Below are positions 7,932-17,604 of a stretch of 64,000 nt of DNA, piece by piece. The position numbers and the translations under genes are program-made. The notes under the pieces are model-generated. The model had not been told where the DNA came from. It did not search any database and saw nothing but the letters and a program-made list of their open reading frames with translations. Source of the stretch: Robertmurraya sp047302285 (GTDB taxonomy: Bacteria; Bacillota; Bacilli; Bacillales; Cytobacillaceae); assembly GCF_047302285.1 (NCBI RefSeq), contig NZ_CP154845.1, positions 4,526,001 to 4,590,000 of the forward strand. The letters are read 5' to 3'. Within the stretch, counting starts at the first letter, position 1, and every line of letters begins with the position of its first letter.

Positions 7932-8520
7932 TTTTCGTCTCCAAAACTTCAAGAGAAACGACTTCAAACCGTCCAAATCCAATAGACCTTCCGTCAGCTA
8001 ATCCTATTAGGGAACCTGCATCCAGAAGGACCTGTTCCACTTGTCCGCTGGAAATGATAGTATTATCCCATTGAAGTTCAAATTCCGTTTCCCATCCAGT
8101 TGACATCGCTACCCTGTAACGGACATTACGACCCTTTGTCCCCGGATTTTTAACTGAACGAACATCCAGGTAAACAGGATCTTCCTGAGAACACTCAAGA
8201 AATTCATTCAACTTTGGTATGTACCGATTGAAAAGAATTTTTTCTGTCAAGACTTGTAAAGTTGCGGAGAACTTAGCCTGGATGGAACCCTTTCCACTTT
8301 TGGTATGAAAGGAAGCTGCACGTAGGCACCCGAAAATATACGATGGCTCCACATAAAGCTGCCCGTCCTTGGTTGCGGTGTAGCTCTTCTTCCATTCTTC
8401 CGGGTCATTCCCCGCTACTCCCGTTCTCACCTTCCTTTCTAATGAAATAGTGTCATTTGAGAAACAATTTATTAATAAAGGTCTAATCCCCTTTATTTTA
8501 CACTTTGCAGTCTGCTGCAT
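7909..8520 (-). CDS. unassigned mobile-element protein, RAMP-like features
   Basis: This 203-residue protein begins CKIKGIRPLLINCFSND, a beta-strand followed by the hydrophobic/loop pattern that opens many RAMP (Cas7/Cas5) folds. It ends GLADGRSIGFGRFEVVSLEV, a glycine-rich loop and strand also typical of that fold. A central RSVKNPGTKGRNVRYRVAM is basic. I do not recognise the family with confidence; related proteins in phages and integrative elements are annotated hypothetical. There are no CRISPR repeats or cas genes in the window. The gene overlaps the HNH nuclease behind it, so the two proteins probably act together. The start has an acceptable upstream site (GGGGGTAAG) on the minus strand. 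Confidence 0.6.
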   Translation of the reverse strand: MQQTAKCKIKGIRPLLINCFSNDTISLERKVRTGVAGNDPEEWKKSYTATKDGQLYVEPSYIFGCLRAASFHTKSGKGSIQAKFSATLQVLTEKILFNRYIPKLNEFLECSQEDPVYLDVRSVKNPGTKGRNVRYRVAMSTGWETEFELQWDNTIISSGQVEQVLLDAGSLIGLADGRSIGFGRFEVVSLEVLETKNAKTASA

Positions 8521-8632
8521 ACCTACTTACCCCCTATTTACTAATCAATTTTTATACAACCTTATGTTTTACACCATTTGTAAAAAATATGTATTCTATA
8601 ACCAAAAGGGGAAGCCCTGTAAATAGTAACTA

Positions 8633-8745
8633 TTATTTCATCTCCTGCGACATCTCTTTCAGGTTCTCCGTATTCACTCGGTAGTCCTCGATGATTTGTA
8701 ATACTCTTGCTACGGAACGGAATAATAATCGTTATCTCTCATCAT
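8633..8745 (-). pseudogene. small frameshifted gene remnant
   Basis: On the minus strand an ATG-ATG at 8745 opens MMRDNDYYSVP and stops after 11 residues. A second frame overlapping its end reads RSVARVLQIIEDYRVNTE, then NLKEMSQEMK, to a stop at 8633. Joined, the two give a plausible 38-residue helical protein, broken by a small indel near 8712. The gene lies between the initiator repeats and the RAMP-like gene. Function is unknown. Confidence 0.4.
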
Positions 8746-8867
8746 ATAGATTATCTTTCCCTGTAGTCACGCTTGACTGGATCGACGTGTTAGTTATGGC
8801 GATTGGTCACACGAAATCAAGCGGTGTTGCTGTTACAAAAGGTACATAGTCACACTAAAAGGTGAGA

Positions 8868-9195
8868 TTGACTCCTTGACTCCTTCTCGAAATAAGAACT
8901 ATTTATATATTTAACTATAATCCTTGTTTATTTACTTTTATTTTTTCTTTAAAAAAGAAGGAGTGAAGGAGTGACGATCGTCAAGGCCTTGATACTCCTC
9001 ATTTTATTCACTCCTTTTTGCTCAAAAAATAAGGAGTTTCGAAGGAGTGACGCTCCTTAAAAAGGAGTGAGATTCAAAATGAACGATTATTGTTCGTATT
9101 AATACTCCTTTGTTTCTGTGATTCACTCCCAAAAAAGGAGTCACACTCCTAAAAAAAGAGTCACACTCCTAGTTTCTCCTTCAAAAAGGAGTCAA
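8868..9195. repeat. GGAGTGA/ACTCC repeat cluster, candidate replication origin
   Basis: At least 14 copies of GGAGT or its complement ACTCC occur in about 330 bp, usually flanked by A/T (AAGGAGTGA, TCACTCCTT). Direct copies include 8960 and 8968 (tandem, 8-bp spacing), 9033, 9044, 9064, 9137 and 9188. Inverted copies include 8871, 8879, 8994, 9010, 9104, 9125, 9145 and 9165. Opposed copies can fold into hairpins. The cluster lies at the 3' end of the primase-helicase gene, as iterons often lie beside an initiator gene. Its role as origin is inference. Confidence 0.7.
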
Positions 9196-9209
9196 TTTTA
9201 ACCTGTGAC

Positions 9210-11057
9210 TCATGCACGAAGAAGTCCTCTATATTCTTTCATTCTAGGGAACTCACGTTTCTTCGAGCTATTATCCCCATTGTAGTCTGGGCACATCCAC
9301 GGTGTTGCCTTTCCACTCCTATCATGTCTATCTAGTCCAAACTCTGTGATAAGTGGCTCGTCGTCGTCCATCTTTCCTTTTGATTGAATCTTTTTATTTT
9401 GCCCTGTTTTATTAACCCACGGGTCGCCCTGAGCTTGAACAACAGCAAGTAAGTCATCCGTGAATGTACGTTTCGACATGACTTTGCCACTTGGGTTGTT
9501 TCTCTCATGCCATTTCACAAACAAATCATACAAGAACTGAGTTGGTAGCAAATCCCAAACGAATTGCTCTTTGTATTCATTCCAGAATTCAAGCACTGGA
9601 TTGTTCTTCTCACGGTAACTATCAAGTACCTCAGCAGAGCGTTGTGGAACAATATACTCGTCAAAATCCATATCCAATGCTTTGTGCAACACATATTCCA
9701 ATACTTCTTTTCTATTAATATAATCGCTCTTGATGTATTCACGTTCACCATTATTTGTGAATGATTTCATAAACGGAACAAGAATAATGCGTCGGTAGAA
9801 TGACTCTGTCTTATCTTTTGTCTTCGGTAGACCGTTCATCATCTGAATGTTCGTACCGTTAAACTGGATACGTAATGGCTTTTGGTATTTTCTGTTGATG
9901 TTGATGTCATCACCTGTCACAGACGCCTTGTAATCTTTGACGGAGTCGATGAATACCGAAACGTCATTCTCATCCGCGATGTTCGCGGCGACACCAAGCA
10001 ACGTTTCTTTCAAGAACTCATGGTTGAAGTCAGTCACAGACAAAGACGAGTAGTTTCCTTTACCGAGTAAGTTCTTGATCAGTTGACCAACAGTCCCTTT
10101 CCCGTTATTTCCTTTTTCAGAGTAGAACCATATACTCTTGTGACGTGAATAATTCGGTTGCAGACAGTCCGCAATGACTTGCCATATCAATGTAGTGGTA
10201 TCCGCGTCGTTGTCTGTGATGTCTCGAATCCAAGACTCTACATCCCATTTGTAGCCATCTGGAGCTGTCAACACAGGATTCATTGGGTTCAATTTATAGT
10301 CCACCGGTATCTTTGTGAGATACACATACTTCGAATCAAACGGCATTAACTGTCTTGTTTGTCGGTTATAGATTCCATTTTTTACAGCGAACAAATGACG
10401 CTCTTTTGTTTGTTCAACTGTTGAGATGGAACGTTCGATTTTGTGAAGTACTTCGTCCATTTCGTGTCGCGTGAAATTCGGAGCAAGCCGCTCCATCATT
10501 TCGTAAAAGTATCCGCTGTTCGGATTATAGGTCCCTCTCTTTGCAGAGTTTTTGTTGTGGTCATATACCGCAAGAAGGGTATCCTCTACTCGTTCCGTCA
10601 TTTGAATGCTTCTAAACGTGAAGATAGACATCATGATAACCGCTACTTCATCGAATTCTAGTTTAGTTGGTAAACGTTGTTTTAACCGATTACCTTTAAC
10701 AGACATGTTGTCTTGTTCCACGTCAGCTATCTTCTTTTTAAGTGCATCCTCACCGACTTTTATCAAAAACTTATTTTCGATTTGATTCGGTAGAACCAAA
10801 TTATTTAGATAGTCTGCTAGATACTTAGGGACGAAAATGTCGTCAGGTACATGTGCACGATTCTCAGACTGGTTATCGTCATCGTCGGCACCTGTTGTCG
10901 TCCCATCATCGTTATTTCCACCGTTGCCGCCTGAACCGACGCAATCTATTGTGATTAGTTCATTATCCTCAAAGTCTTCCTGTGATAAGAACTTTCTGTT
11001 GATTTCCTCGAAATTTATGGTAAAATAATCTATAGTAGCTATGTTTTTATCGCTCAT
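9210..11057 (-). CDS. D5/P4-type primase-helicase (element replication)
   Basis: From the ATG at 11057 (after GAGAGGTGTG) the product is 615 residues. A longer frame to 11129 lacks a ribosome-binding site. The N-terminal 90 residues are acidic and glycine-rich (GGNGGNNDDGTTTGADDDD), a likely linker. Residues 90-290 form the D5-N-like domain. The SF3 helicase follows, with Walker A EKGNNGKGTVGQLIKNLLG, Walker B-like AANIADENDVS, and motif C IQFNGTNIQMMNGLP. A C-terminal domain contains FVWDLLPTQFLYDLF. Such proteins unwind and prime replication of satellites, plasmids and integrative elements. The adjacent repeat cluster fits. The archaeo-eukaryotic primase active site is not evident, so it may be a helicase-loader type. 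Confidence 0.85.
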   Translation of the reverse strand: MSDKNIATIDYFTINFEEINRKFLSQEDFEDNELITIDCVGSGGNGGNNDDGTTTGADDDDNQSENRAHVPDDIFVPKYLADYLNNLVLPNQIENKFLIKVGEDALKKKIADVEQDNMSVKGNRLKQRLPTKLEFDEVAVIMMSIFTFRSIQMTERVEDTLLAVYDHNKNSAKRGTYNPNSGYFYEMMERLAPNFTRHEMDEVLHKIERSISTVEQTKERHLFAVKNGIYNRQTRQLMPFDSKYVYLTKIPVDYKLNPMNPVLTAPDGYKWDVESWIRDITDNDADTTTLIWQVIADCLQPNYSRHKSIWFYSEKGNNGKGTVGQLIKNLLGKGNYSSLSVTDFNHEFLKETLLGVAANIADENDVSVFIDSVKDYKASVTGDDININRKYQKPLRIQFNGTNIQMMNGLPKTKDKTESFYRRIILVPFMKSFTNNGEREYIKSDYINRKEVLEYVLHKALDMDFDEYIVPQRSAEVLDSYREKNNPVLEFWNEYKEQFVWDLLPTQFLYDLFVKWHERNNPSGKVMSKRTFTDDLLAVVQAQGDPWVNKTGQNKKIQSKGKMDDDEPLITEFGLDRHDRSGKATPWMCPDYNGDNSSKKREFPRMKEYRGLLRA

Positions 11058-11076
11058 GCAAGACACACCTCTCGTA

Positions 11077-11418
11077 TTATTGTTTGGTGCTGACTTTCGT
11101 GTAACATAGAAGCAAAGCAGTTCCGACATTTGCGGTGTCGGTGTCGTTAAAATTTACAAGTATCATAATAGTTCCGGAGCGAATATCGCATCGTGGGCTA
11201 TTTTTTTTCCCTTTTTTTTCGATGGATTCATCGCACTGCGTGCATGACGTCTGCAAAGTCCGCCAAGGCTCTTGGTAAACGATTACGTAGGACTCAGGTC
11301 GCACGTCTCTATCTGGTATGAGGGTTGGTTTTCCATTAGGTTTTACAACCAGCCCTTGCAACATTGTACGGAACGCATGTGAGAGTTGATGATGTGCTAT
11401 ATCAAAACGCGCATCCAC
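11077..11418 (-). CDS. hypothetical protein with possible zinc-ribbon
   Basis: This 113-residue frame starts at GTG without a good ribosome-binding site. The frame is open further upstream (NVSKRQAIS) to a stop, without ATG, so the real start is uncertain. The N-terminal part VDARFDIAHHQLSHAFRTML looks helical. CTQCDESIEKKG and a later Cys could bind zinc. It lies 19 bp upstream of the primase-helicase start and ends close to it, suggesting co-transcription in the island's replication module. Function is unknown. Confidence 0.5.
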   Translation of the reverse strand: MDARFDIAHHQLSHAFRTMLQGLVVKPNGKPTLIPDRDVRPESYVIVYQEPWRTLQTSCTQCDESIEKKGKKNSPRCDIRSGTIMILVNFNDTDTANVGTALLLCYTKVSTKQ

Positions 11419-11786
11419 AGAAATTGCTTGTCGTTTACTTACATTTTTGATATTTCCATTGTTTAAGCAGCCAAGTATTTAGGCTGCTTTACAAGTCACA
11501 AAAAACCTCTTTAGACAAATCTGGGATTTCTTTTCTGACAGCCATTATTATTTTCTTCATAACCTTGTTGCTTGGATCATAATATGGGGCGAAACAAGCC
11601 TTCACTTACGGAAAGATAGTTCGCCCTATTATCTGTTACTACTTAGAGTGACAGGTCTACTTTGTGCCACCACTCCTTGTTTATGCTTAGCCCTTCTGCA
11701 TTATTGGAGCTTCTTCCGCAAGCTCATCTTTGACACTACCCCATAGCTAAACAAAACCATTCCTTAAATCCAGTAGGGTCCATTAC
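11419..11786. other. intergenic stretch in the island
   Basis: A 38-codon minus-strand frame at 11489-11605 (VKACFAPYYDPSNKVMKK at its head) lacks a ribosome-binding site and may be a gene fragment. A stem GGGCGAA / TTCGCCC with a long loop lies at 11588-11620. Nothing else is recognisable. Confidence 0.35.
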
Positions 11787-12095
11787 TTATATCCTCGCTT
11801 GTAACTTTGTAAAGAATTTTAAATCATTGTTTGTAGCTGTCATGCTGGCTGTCATATCATCCAGGAATTGATCAACTTCCTCCTTTTTAAACAGATACTT
11901 ACTCCCCACCTTGTAATAACGTAAGCCGTTTTTGATAAGTCTGTCCTCAATTACTGGCTTACTGATGTTTAGATACTCGGCTAATTCTTGATAGGTCATG
12001 AAATATTTTAGTGAAGCTAATTCCTTCACTTTTTCATTAATTGCTTTTTCAAGCATGGTATTTACTGTCTCTTCATCAATTTGAACATTGAGCAT
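11787..12095 (-). CDS. excisionase-like helix-turn-helix protein
   Basis: From the ATG at 12095 the product is 102 residues; GGAGGGGAGT lies 4 bases upstream and decides the start. A longer frame to 12311 runs through the operator region and is rejected. The C-terminal half contains a MerR/excisionase-type helix-turn-helix: FMTYQELAEYLNISKPVIED, then YYKVGSKYLFKKEEVDQFLDD. Such proteins act as recombination directionality factors or early regulators in integrative elements. It is divergent from the repressor gene (12256) across a spacer carrying four GTACATGT-type sites, so it is probably repressor-controlled. Confidence 0.75.
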   Translation of the reverse strand: MLNVQIDEETVNTMLEKAINEKVKELASLKYFMTYQELAEYLNISKPVIEDRLIKNGLRYYKVGSKYLFKKEEVDQFLDDMTASMTATNNDLKFFTKLQARI

Positions 12096-12111
12096 TCTAC
12101 TCCCCTCCATT

Positions 12112-12207
12112 TGTACATGCGTATGTTTAGAAGCCTTCTTTATAACATGTACTTTTATTAAAACATGTACTAAAATATTTGTCAATGTTCTTTCAATTGG
12201 TACATGT
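12112..12207. promoter_or_regulatory. operator cluster, GTACATGT palindromes
   Basis: Four copies of the near-palindrome GTACATGT or its complement ACATGTAC lie in the divergent spacer: 12113 (GTACATGC), 12145-12152, 12163-12170 and 12200-12207. The middle two are 18 bp apart. They are the likely binding sites of the divergently encoded Cro/CI-type repressor and so the lysogeny-like switch of the island. Confidence 0.65.
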
Positions 12208-12255
12208 TCTCTAAATATGATATTATATAAATAAAAAAGAAGGTGTGGAAAATCC

Positions 12256-12852
12256 ATGAAGTATCCTTTTATAAGTAAATTGATTAAAGAACAAAGAAAA
12301 ATTAAAGACATGACCCTGAATGAATTGGAAAATGTTATAGGTGTTACTGCTAGTTATCTCAGTCAGGTAGAAAATGGGAATAAGTTACCTTCAGAAAAGG
12401 TATTATTTTCGATTGCGTATTATTTAGATATTCGTCCTGTTAAAAACAACTATCAAGAAAAATTAATAACTGAATATGCCAATATAAAAGGTTTAAATGA
12501 AAAGGAATTATGGAATGATTTTCGAAAATTCAAAGCTAGTTTAATACGAGATGTGGAATATTCATTAAATAATTCAATTGATACTGTTAACAAAAATAAA
12601 TTTAAATTAAAAAAAGGTACATTAAAAGCTGAACCCATTGAGGAACCCTATTTTGATCTAAAATGGTTACTAACTCAAAAGGAATATGAGGTTTTTTATG
12701 GTCGTGATTACAATATAAATCCAGGGGATAAGTCAATATTAGACAAACTTTTTTTTCATAGATTGCGTGATGAAGATATAAAAATTATTCATGGAATCAT
12801 TGAGGCTTATATCTCTAATAGATATGAAAAACGTAAAAAAGAAGGTGATTAA
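12256..12852 (+). CDS. Cro/CI-type (XRE) repressor
   Basis: This 198-residue protein has an N-terminal helix-turn-helix of the XRE family at about residues 7-60: LIKEQRKIKDMTLNELENVI, then GVTASYLSQVENGNKLPSEK. A charged, Lys/Asn-rich C-terminal region of about 130 residues probably mediates dimerisation or induction. No ImmA-type peptidase or LexA-type Ser/Lys protease motif was noticed. The stop codon is immediately followed by the integrase ATG, with no spacer, so repressor and integrase are co-transcribed. The divergent spacer with repeated palindromes suggests autoregulation. Confidence 0.85.
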   Translation: MKYPFISKLIKEQRKIKDMTLNELENVIGVTASYLSQVENGNKLPSEKVLFSIAYYLDIRPVKNNYQEKLITEYANIKGLNEKELWNDFRKFKASLIRDVEYSLNNSIDTVNKNKFKLKKGTLKAEPIEEPYFDLKWLLTQKEYEVFYGRDYNINPGDKSILDKLFFHRLRDEDIKIIHGIIEAYISNRYEKRKKEGD

Positions 12853-14073
12853 ATGGCATACATCTATAAACGTGGCAAGAAATGGGCATATCGTGCTTAC
12901 GCTGGGAAAGATCCCATAACTGAAAAAGATAAACAAGTAAGTAAGTCTGGCTTTTTAACAAAGAAAGATGCCCAACTTGCTGCTGCCTTGTTTGAAAGGC
13001 AATTTCATAATGATGAATACATCCAGCCATCAAAAATAACATTTAATGCTTTGTCTGATGACTGGGAAAAGCATTATTTACAAACAATGAAAGCAAAAGA
13101 AAGTAGCTTAAGGGCTAGAAAAATAGCCTTGAAACATATCAAAAATGAGTTTGGGGAAATAGCTATTCAAAAGATAAACAAAAAGGTATACCAGGATACA
13201 ATAGATAAGCTTTCCAATGAATTTAGTACAAACTATGTTTCAAGTATCCACACTTCCGCCAATATGGTGTTTGAATATGCAAAAGAAAATAAACTAATTA
13301 AAGAAGTACCTACAAATGATATTACTTTGCCGAAGAAAAAGAAAACTGTTGCTGATCTTGAAAAAGGTGACTCCATAAAACAAAAGTTTCTCGAAAAAGA
13401 AGAATTAGGGGAATTTCTAAACATTGCTAAAAATGATGGCTTAGAAGGTGATTTACTTACTTTCACATTACTTGCTTATACTGGTTTAAGAGCAGGTGAA
13501 ATGGTTGCTTTAAAATGGTCTGATATTGATTTTGATAACCAAACTTTAACGGTATATAGAACGTATTACAATCCAACTAATAACAAGTCTAAATATACGT
13601 TGCTTACACCTAAAACACAAACTTCTCACCGTACCATAACAATAGATAAATTAGTAATTGACTTGCTGCAATTGCATAAAGAAGAACAAGATGAAATTAA
13701 AAAGGAAAATGAACCGTTTTATCAAGATAATAATTTTATCTTTGCTACTAATGAAGGCTATCCAAAAACAATAAAAGCGATTTCTATTAGATTGCAGCGA
13801 TTACTTACGAAAACCAAGATTAAAAAGGATATTACACCACATTCATTTAGGCATACACATACGTCTTTACTAATTGAAGCAAACGTTCATATAAAAGAAA
13901 TTCAAGAACGCTTAGGACATAGCGACATTAATACGACTATGGATATATACGCCCACATGACAAAGAACATAAAAAAAGAGGCTTCCACTAAGTTTGGTAA
14001 CTTAATGAAAGACCTCTCGAAAAATCTAATTGATTCAAAACATGAACAAAAGCATGAACACGAACAAGATTAA
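12853..14073 (+). CDS. int: tyrosine integrase
   Basis: This 406-residue protein is a full-length phage/Tn916-type tyrosine recombinase. The N-terminal arm-binding domain reads MAYIYKRGKKWAYRAYAG. A core-binding domain lies at about residues 60-160. The catalytic domain shows TGLRAGEM (first Arg, about residue 214), HSFRHTHTS (His-x-x-Arg), LGHSDINTT (His) and MDIYAHMT (nucleophilic Tyr). All key residues are present, so it should be active. It ends 41 bp from the groEL stop, on the opposite strand, placing the attachment site at or beside the 3' end of groEL. It drives integration and excision of the 7.5-14.1 kb island. Confidence 0.93.
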   Translation: MAYIYKRGKKWAYRAYAGKDPITEKDKQVSKSGFLTKKDAQLAAALFERQFHNDEYIQPSKITFNALSDDWEKHYLQTMKAKESSLRARKIALKHIKNEFGEIAIQKINKKVYQDTIDKLSNEFSTNYVSSIHTSANMVFEYAKENKLIKEVPTNDITLPKKKKTVADLEKGDSIKQKFLEKEELGEFLNIAKNDGLEGDLLTFTLLAYTGLRAGEMVALKWSDIDFDNQTLTVYRTYYNPTNNKSKYTLLTPKTQTSHRTITIDKLVIDLLQLHKEEQDEIKKENEPFYQDNNFIFATNEGYPKTIKAISIRLQRLLTKTKIKKDITPHSFRHTHTSLLIEANVHIKEIQERLGHSDINTTMDIYAHMTKNIKKEASTKFGNLMKDLSKNLIDSKHEQKHEHEQD

Positions 14074-14110
14074 AGGCTTATAAACCCTTATACATCAGGG
14101 ATTATAGGTC
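14070..14110. terminator. shared terminator between int and groEL; right island edge
   Basis: An imperfect hairpin (CTTATAAACCC / GGGATTATAG) lies in the 41-bp gap between the convergent stops, followed by TCTTTCTT. It can serve groEL and int. The att core is expected here, but no matching direct repeat was found by eye at the far side of the island. Confidence 0.5.
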
Positions 14111-14114
14111 TTTC

Positions 14115-15761
<1,647 letters not shown>

Positions 15762-15802
15762 TTAAGTTTTGTTTATATTCCTACAGTCATAATTTTAAAA
15801 TC

Positions 15803-16090
15803 TTATTCGCCTACGATAGCTAAAATGTCATTTTCACGTAAAATTAAATACTCTTGACCTTGGTACTTCACTTCTGTTCCAGAGTATTTTGAGAAGATAA
15901 TGCGATCACCTACTGAAACTTCAAGAGCTACACGCTCACCGTTGTCTAGTACACGACCCGTACCAACAGCTACAATTTTTCCTTCTTGAGGCTTTTCTTT
16001 AGCTGAATCTGGTAAAACGATACCGCTTGCAGTTTTTTCTTCCGTTTCAACAAGCTCAATAACAATGCGATCACCTAGTGGCTTTAACAA
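15803..16090 (-). CDS. groES: co-chaperonin GroES (10 kDa)
   Basis: GroES caps the GroEL chamber as a heptameric ring. The start is TTG at 16090, giving 95 residues that begin [16 protein letters not shown] strong site GAGGAGG lies 9 bases upstream, and the usual GroES starts at the same residue. The longer frame to 16135 runs into the CIRCE element and is wrong. The mobile loop region ([21 protein letters not shown]) and the roof loop are present. It is the first gene of the groESL operon. Confidence 0.97.
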   Translation of the reverse strand: MLKPLGDRIVIELVETEEKTASGIVLPDSAKEKPQEGKIVAVGTGRVLDNGERVALEVSVGDRIIFSKYSGTEVKYQGQEYLILRENDILAIVGE

Positions 16091-16128
16091 GTGAAACAAC
16101 CTCCTCAAATATAATATGTAATATTTTA

Positions 16129-16195
16129 TTAGCACTCGAACGCTTTGAGTGCTAACACAATTATTATATTAATGAATTCTTATTTTTTTTGCAAG
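16129..16195 (-). promoter_or_regulatory. CIRCE operator (16129-16155) and groESL promoter
   Basis: The perfect CIRCE inverted repeat TTAGCACTC-N9-GAGTGCTAA, the binding site of HrcA, lies at 16129-16155, 38 bp before the groES start. Just upstream on the minus strand a sigma-A-like promoter is visible: TTGCAA and TAATAT 17 bp apart. Heat shock relieves HrcA repression. Confidence 0.95.
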
Positions 16196-16441
16196 CATCA
16201 AGTGCAAATTTCCTGTAAAAATTTTTACTGTTTTTCAACTGATTTTTTTACAAAATATTAATTAAGATTTGCCTCACATTCATATCTTTTCCTTTGAAAA
16301 CATAACCTTTCAAAGTATGTACAACTTTTGCAATATTATCCAATAATAAATATTTTAAGGCTTCTGTTTGTACGTTTATCGATTTTATTAGTAGAATAGT
16401 TTTAGTGCATCATTAGTTAGGTGTAAAAGGGGAATCATAAT
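16196..16441. other. divergent spacer between groES and ydiL
   Basis: The spacer is A/T-rich. A promoter for ydiL must lie here, and AAAGGGGAATC precedes its TTG start. No other feature is recognised. Confidence 0.35.
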
Positions 16442-17179
16442 TTGAAGAAAGAATACTGGTACATTTTAATCATTTATATTACGATGCACCTTTCTAGTTT
16501 TGTAGGGGTGCCAGCTTTAACATTTGGTGGCATGTTACTTGGATATAGTGTAGAAGAAATGGCTATTCACTCTGTCGTGATTTGGATCGTCTTCAGTTTT
16601 ACAGCAGCACTAGTAGCAATCTTGATCCTTTTGCGAAAAGAGATGAAGCAACCGGACCTCTATCGAAATTCCGCTCCTGTATCAGCTTCCGTCTTTTGGG
16701 CGATCGCTGGTGTATTTCTTGCTTTATTTGCTCAAGGGTTAGCTGCCAATATTGAAAACTGGTTAGGGATAGAAATGGGCTCTGAAAATACACAGCAAAT
16801 TCTCTCTCTCATCGAATCTTTTCCGATTGTTGTGATCGTCAGCTCTGTGATTGGTCCTATTCTCGAAGAAATCGTTTTTCGAAAAATTATTTTCGGTTCA
16901 CTTTATAAAAGGTTAAACTTTTTCTTATCAGCCATTATCAGTTCTGTCATCTTTGCCTTAGCACATGCAGAAATTGAGCATATATTGCTCTATTCCGCTA
17001 TGGGGTTTACGTTTGCTTTTCTTTATATTAAAACAAAGCGGATTATTGTCCCGATTATAGCTCATGTAGCGATGAACACCTTTGTTGTCCTCGTACAATC
17101 TGTTTTTAAAGAGGATCTAGAACGAATAATAAGAGAAACAGAAAATATTCAAAGCTTTATTGGAGGTCTTTTTCTATGA
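16442..17179 (+). CDS. ydiL: CPBP/CAAX-type intramembrane protease
   Basis: This 245-residue membrane protein has about seven hydrophobic helices. The CPBP/ABI (CAAX protease) motifs are in order: EEIVFRKI (EExxxR) near residue 139, FALAHAEIEH (FxxxH) near residue 171, and HVAMNTF (HxxxN) near residue 203. These Glu and His residues form the intramembrane metalloprotease-like site. The start is TTG after AAAGGGGAATCATAA. B. subtilis YdiL is in the same place beside groES. Its last codon overlaps the start of ydiK (ATGA), indicating coupling. The substrate is unknown. Confidence 0.9.
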   Translation: MKKEYWYILIIYITMHLSSFVGVPALTFGGMLLGYSVEEMAIHSVVIWIVFSFTAALVAILILLRKEMKQPDLYRNSAPVSASVFWAIAGVFLALFAQGLAANIENWLGIEMGSENTQQILSLIESFPIVVIVSSVIGPILEEIVFRKIIFGSLYKRLNFFLSAIISSVIFALAHAEIEHILLYSAMGFTFAFLYIKTKRIIVPIIAHVAMNTFVVLVQSVFKEDLERIIRETENIQSFIGGLFL

Positions 17180-17385
17180 CACGAACACCTTTGTTTTCAG
17201 GGATTATATATATTCTTCTTGGGGTGTTGTTTACCTATTTCGCTATCCAAGATATACAACGAAATGATGAATGGGGATTTTTTACCTATTTACTCGTCAT
17301 TTTAGCTACTTTTGATTTCGGAAGTGGAATTCGTATGATCCTCTTTCACTTTAAAGTAAAAGCAATCCAGAAGGAGAAAAAATAA
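17176..17385 (+). CDS. ydiK: YdiK-like small membrane protein (DUF4305)
   Basis: This 69-residue protein has two predicted membrane helices (residues 8-25 and 34-56) and a Lys-rich C terminus. It overlaps the preceding protease gene by four bases. The place and composition match B. subtilis YdiK. Its function is unknown. Confidence 0.82.
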   Translation: MTRTPLFSGIIYILLGVLFTYFAIQDIQRNDEWGFFTYLLVILATFDFGSGIRMILFHFKVKAIQKEKK

Positions 17386-17387
17386 AT

Positions 17388-17482
17388 AAAGGCTCTTAAC
17401 ATGGTTTCTTTTGAATGTTGGTTACATGACTTAGCCAGCAGATTATTGATCGAAAGACGAGATAAGAGCCTGCTCTTTTTAT
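17388..17482 (+). terminator. putative terminator after ydiK
   Basis: AGGCTCTTA at 17390 is complementary to TAAGAGCCT at 17463, followed by GCTCTTTTT. The 64-nt loop is long, so confidence is low. Confidence 0.4.
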
Positions 17483-17555
17483 GCGTGACGTGATATTAAG
17501 TATGACACCTATGACCTTTGCAAAAATCACAATTCGTACGAAAGCAGCCTAAGGA

Positions 17556-17604
17556 AAAGGCATGAGCTCAAGGTTTAAACCAGAGTCCATGCCTTTATTT
17601 TTAT
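17556..17604 (-). terminator. rex terminator
   Basis: On the minus strand the inverted repeat AAAGGCATG / CATGCCTTT overlaps the end of rex and is followed by a modest T-rich run (CCTTTTCCTT). Confidence 0.65.

Noticed and set aside
7909..8520. A CRISPR-Cas effector call for the RAMP-like protein
   Set aside because: Only general fold-like features are visible; there is no array, Cas6, Cas10 or large subunit in the window.
12096..12311. Long N-terminal extension of the excisionase-like protein
   Set aside because: It crosses the operator region and lacks a ribosome-binding site; GGAGGGGAGT marks the ATG at 12095.
16091..16135. N-terminal extension of GroES
   Set aside because: It would overlap the CIRCE region; the TTG at 16090 has a strong ribosome-binding site and gives the normal GroES start.
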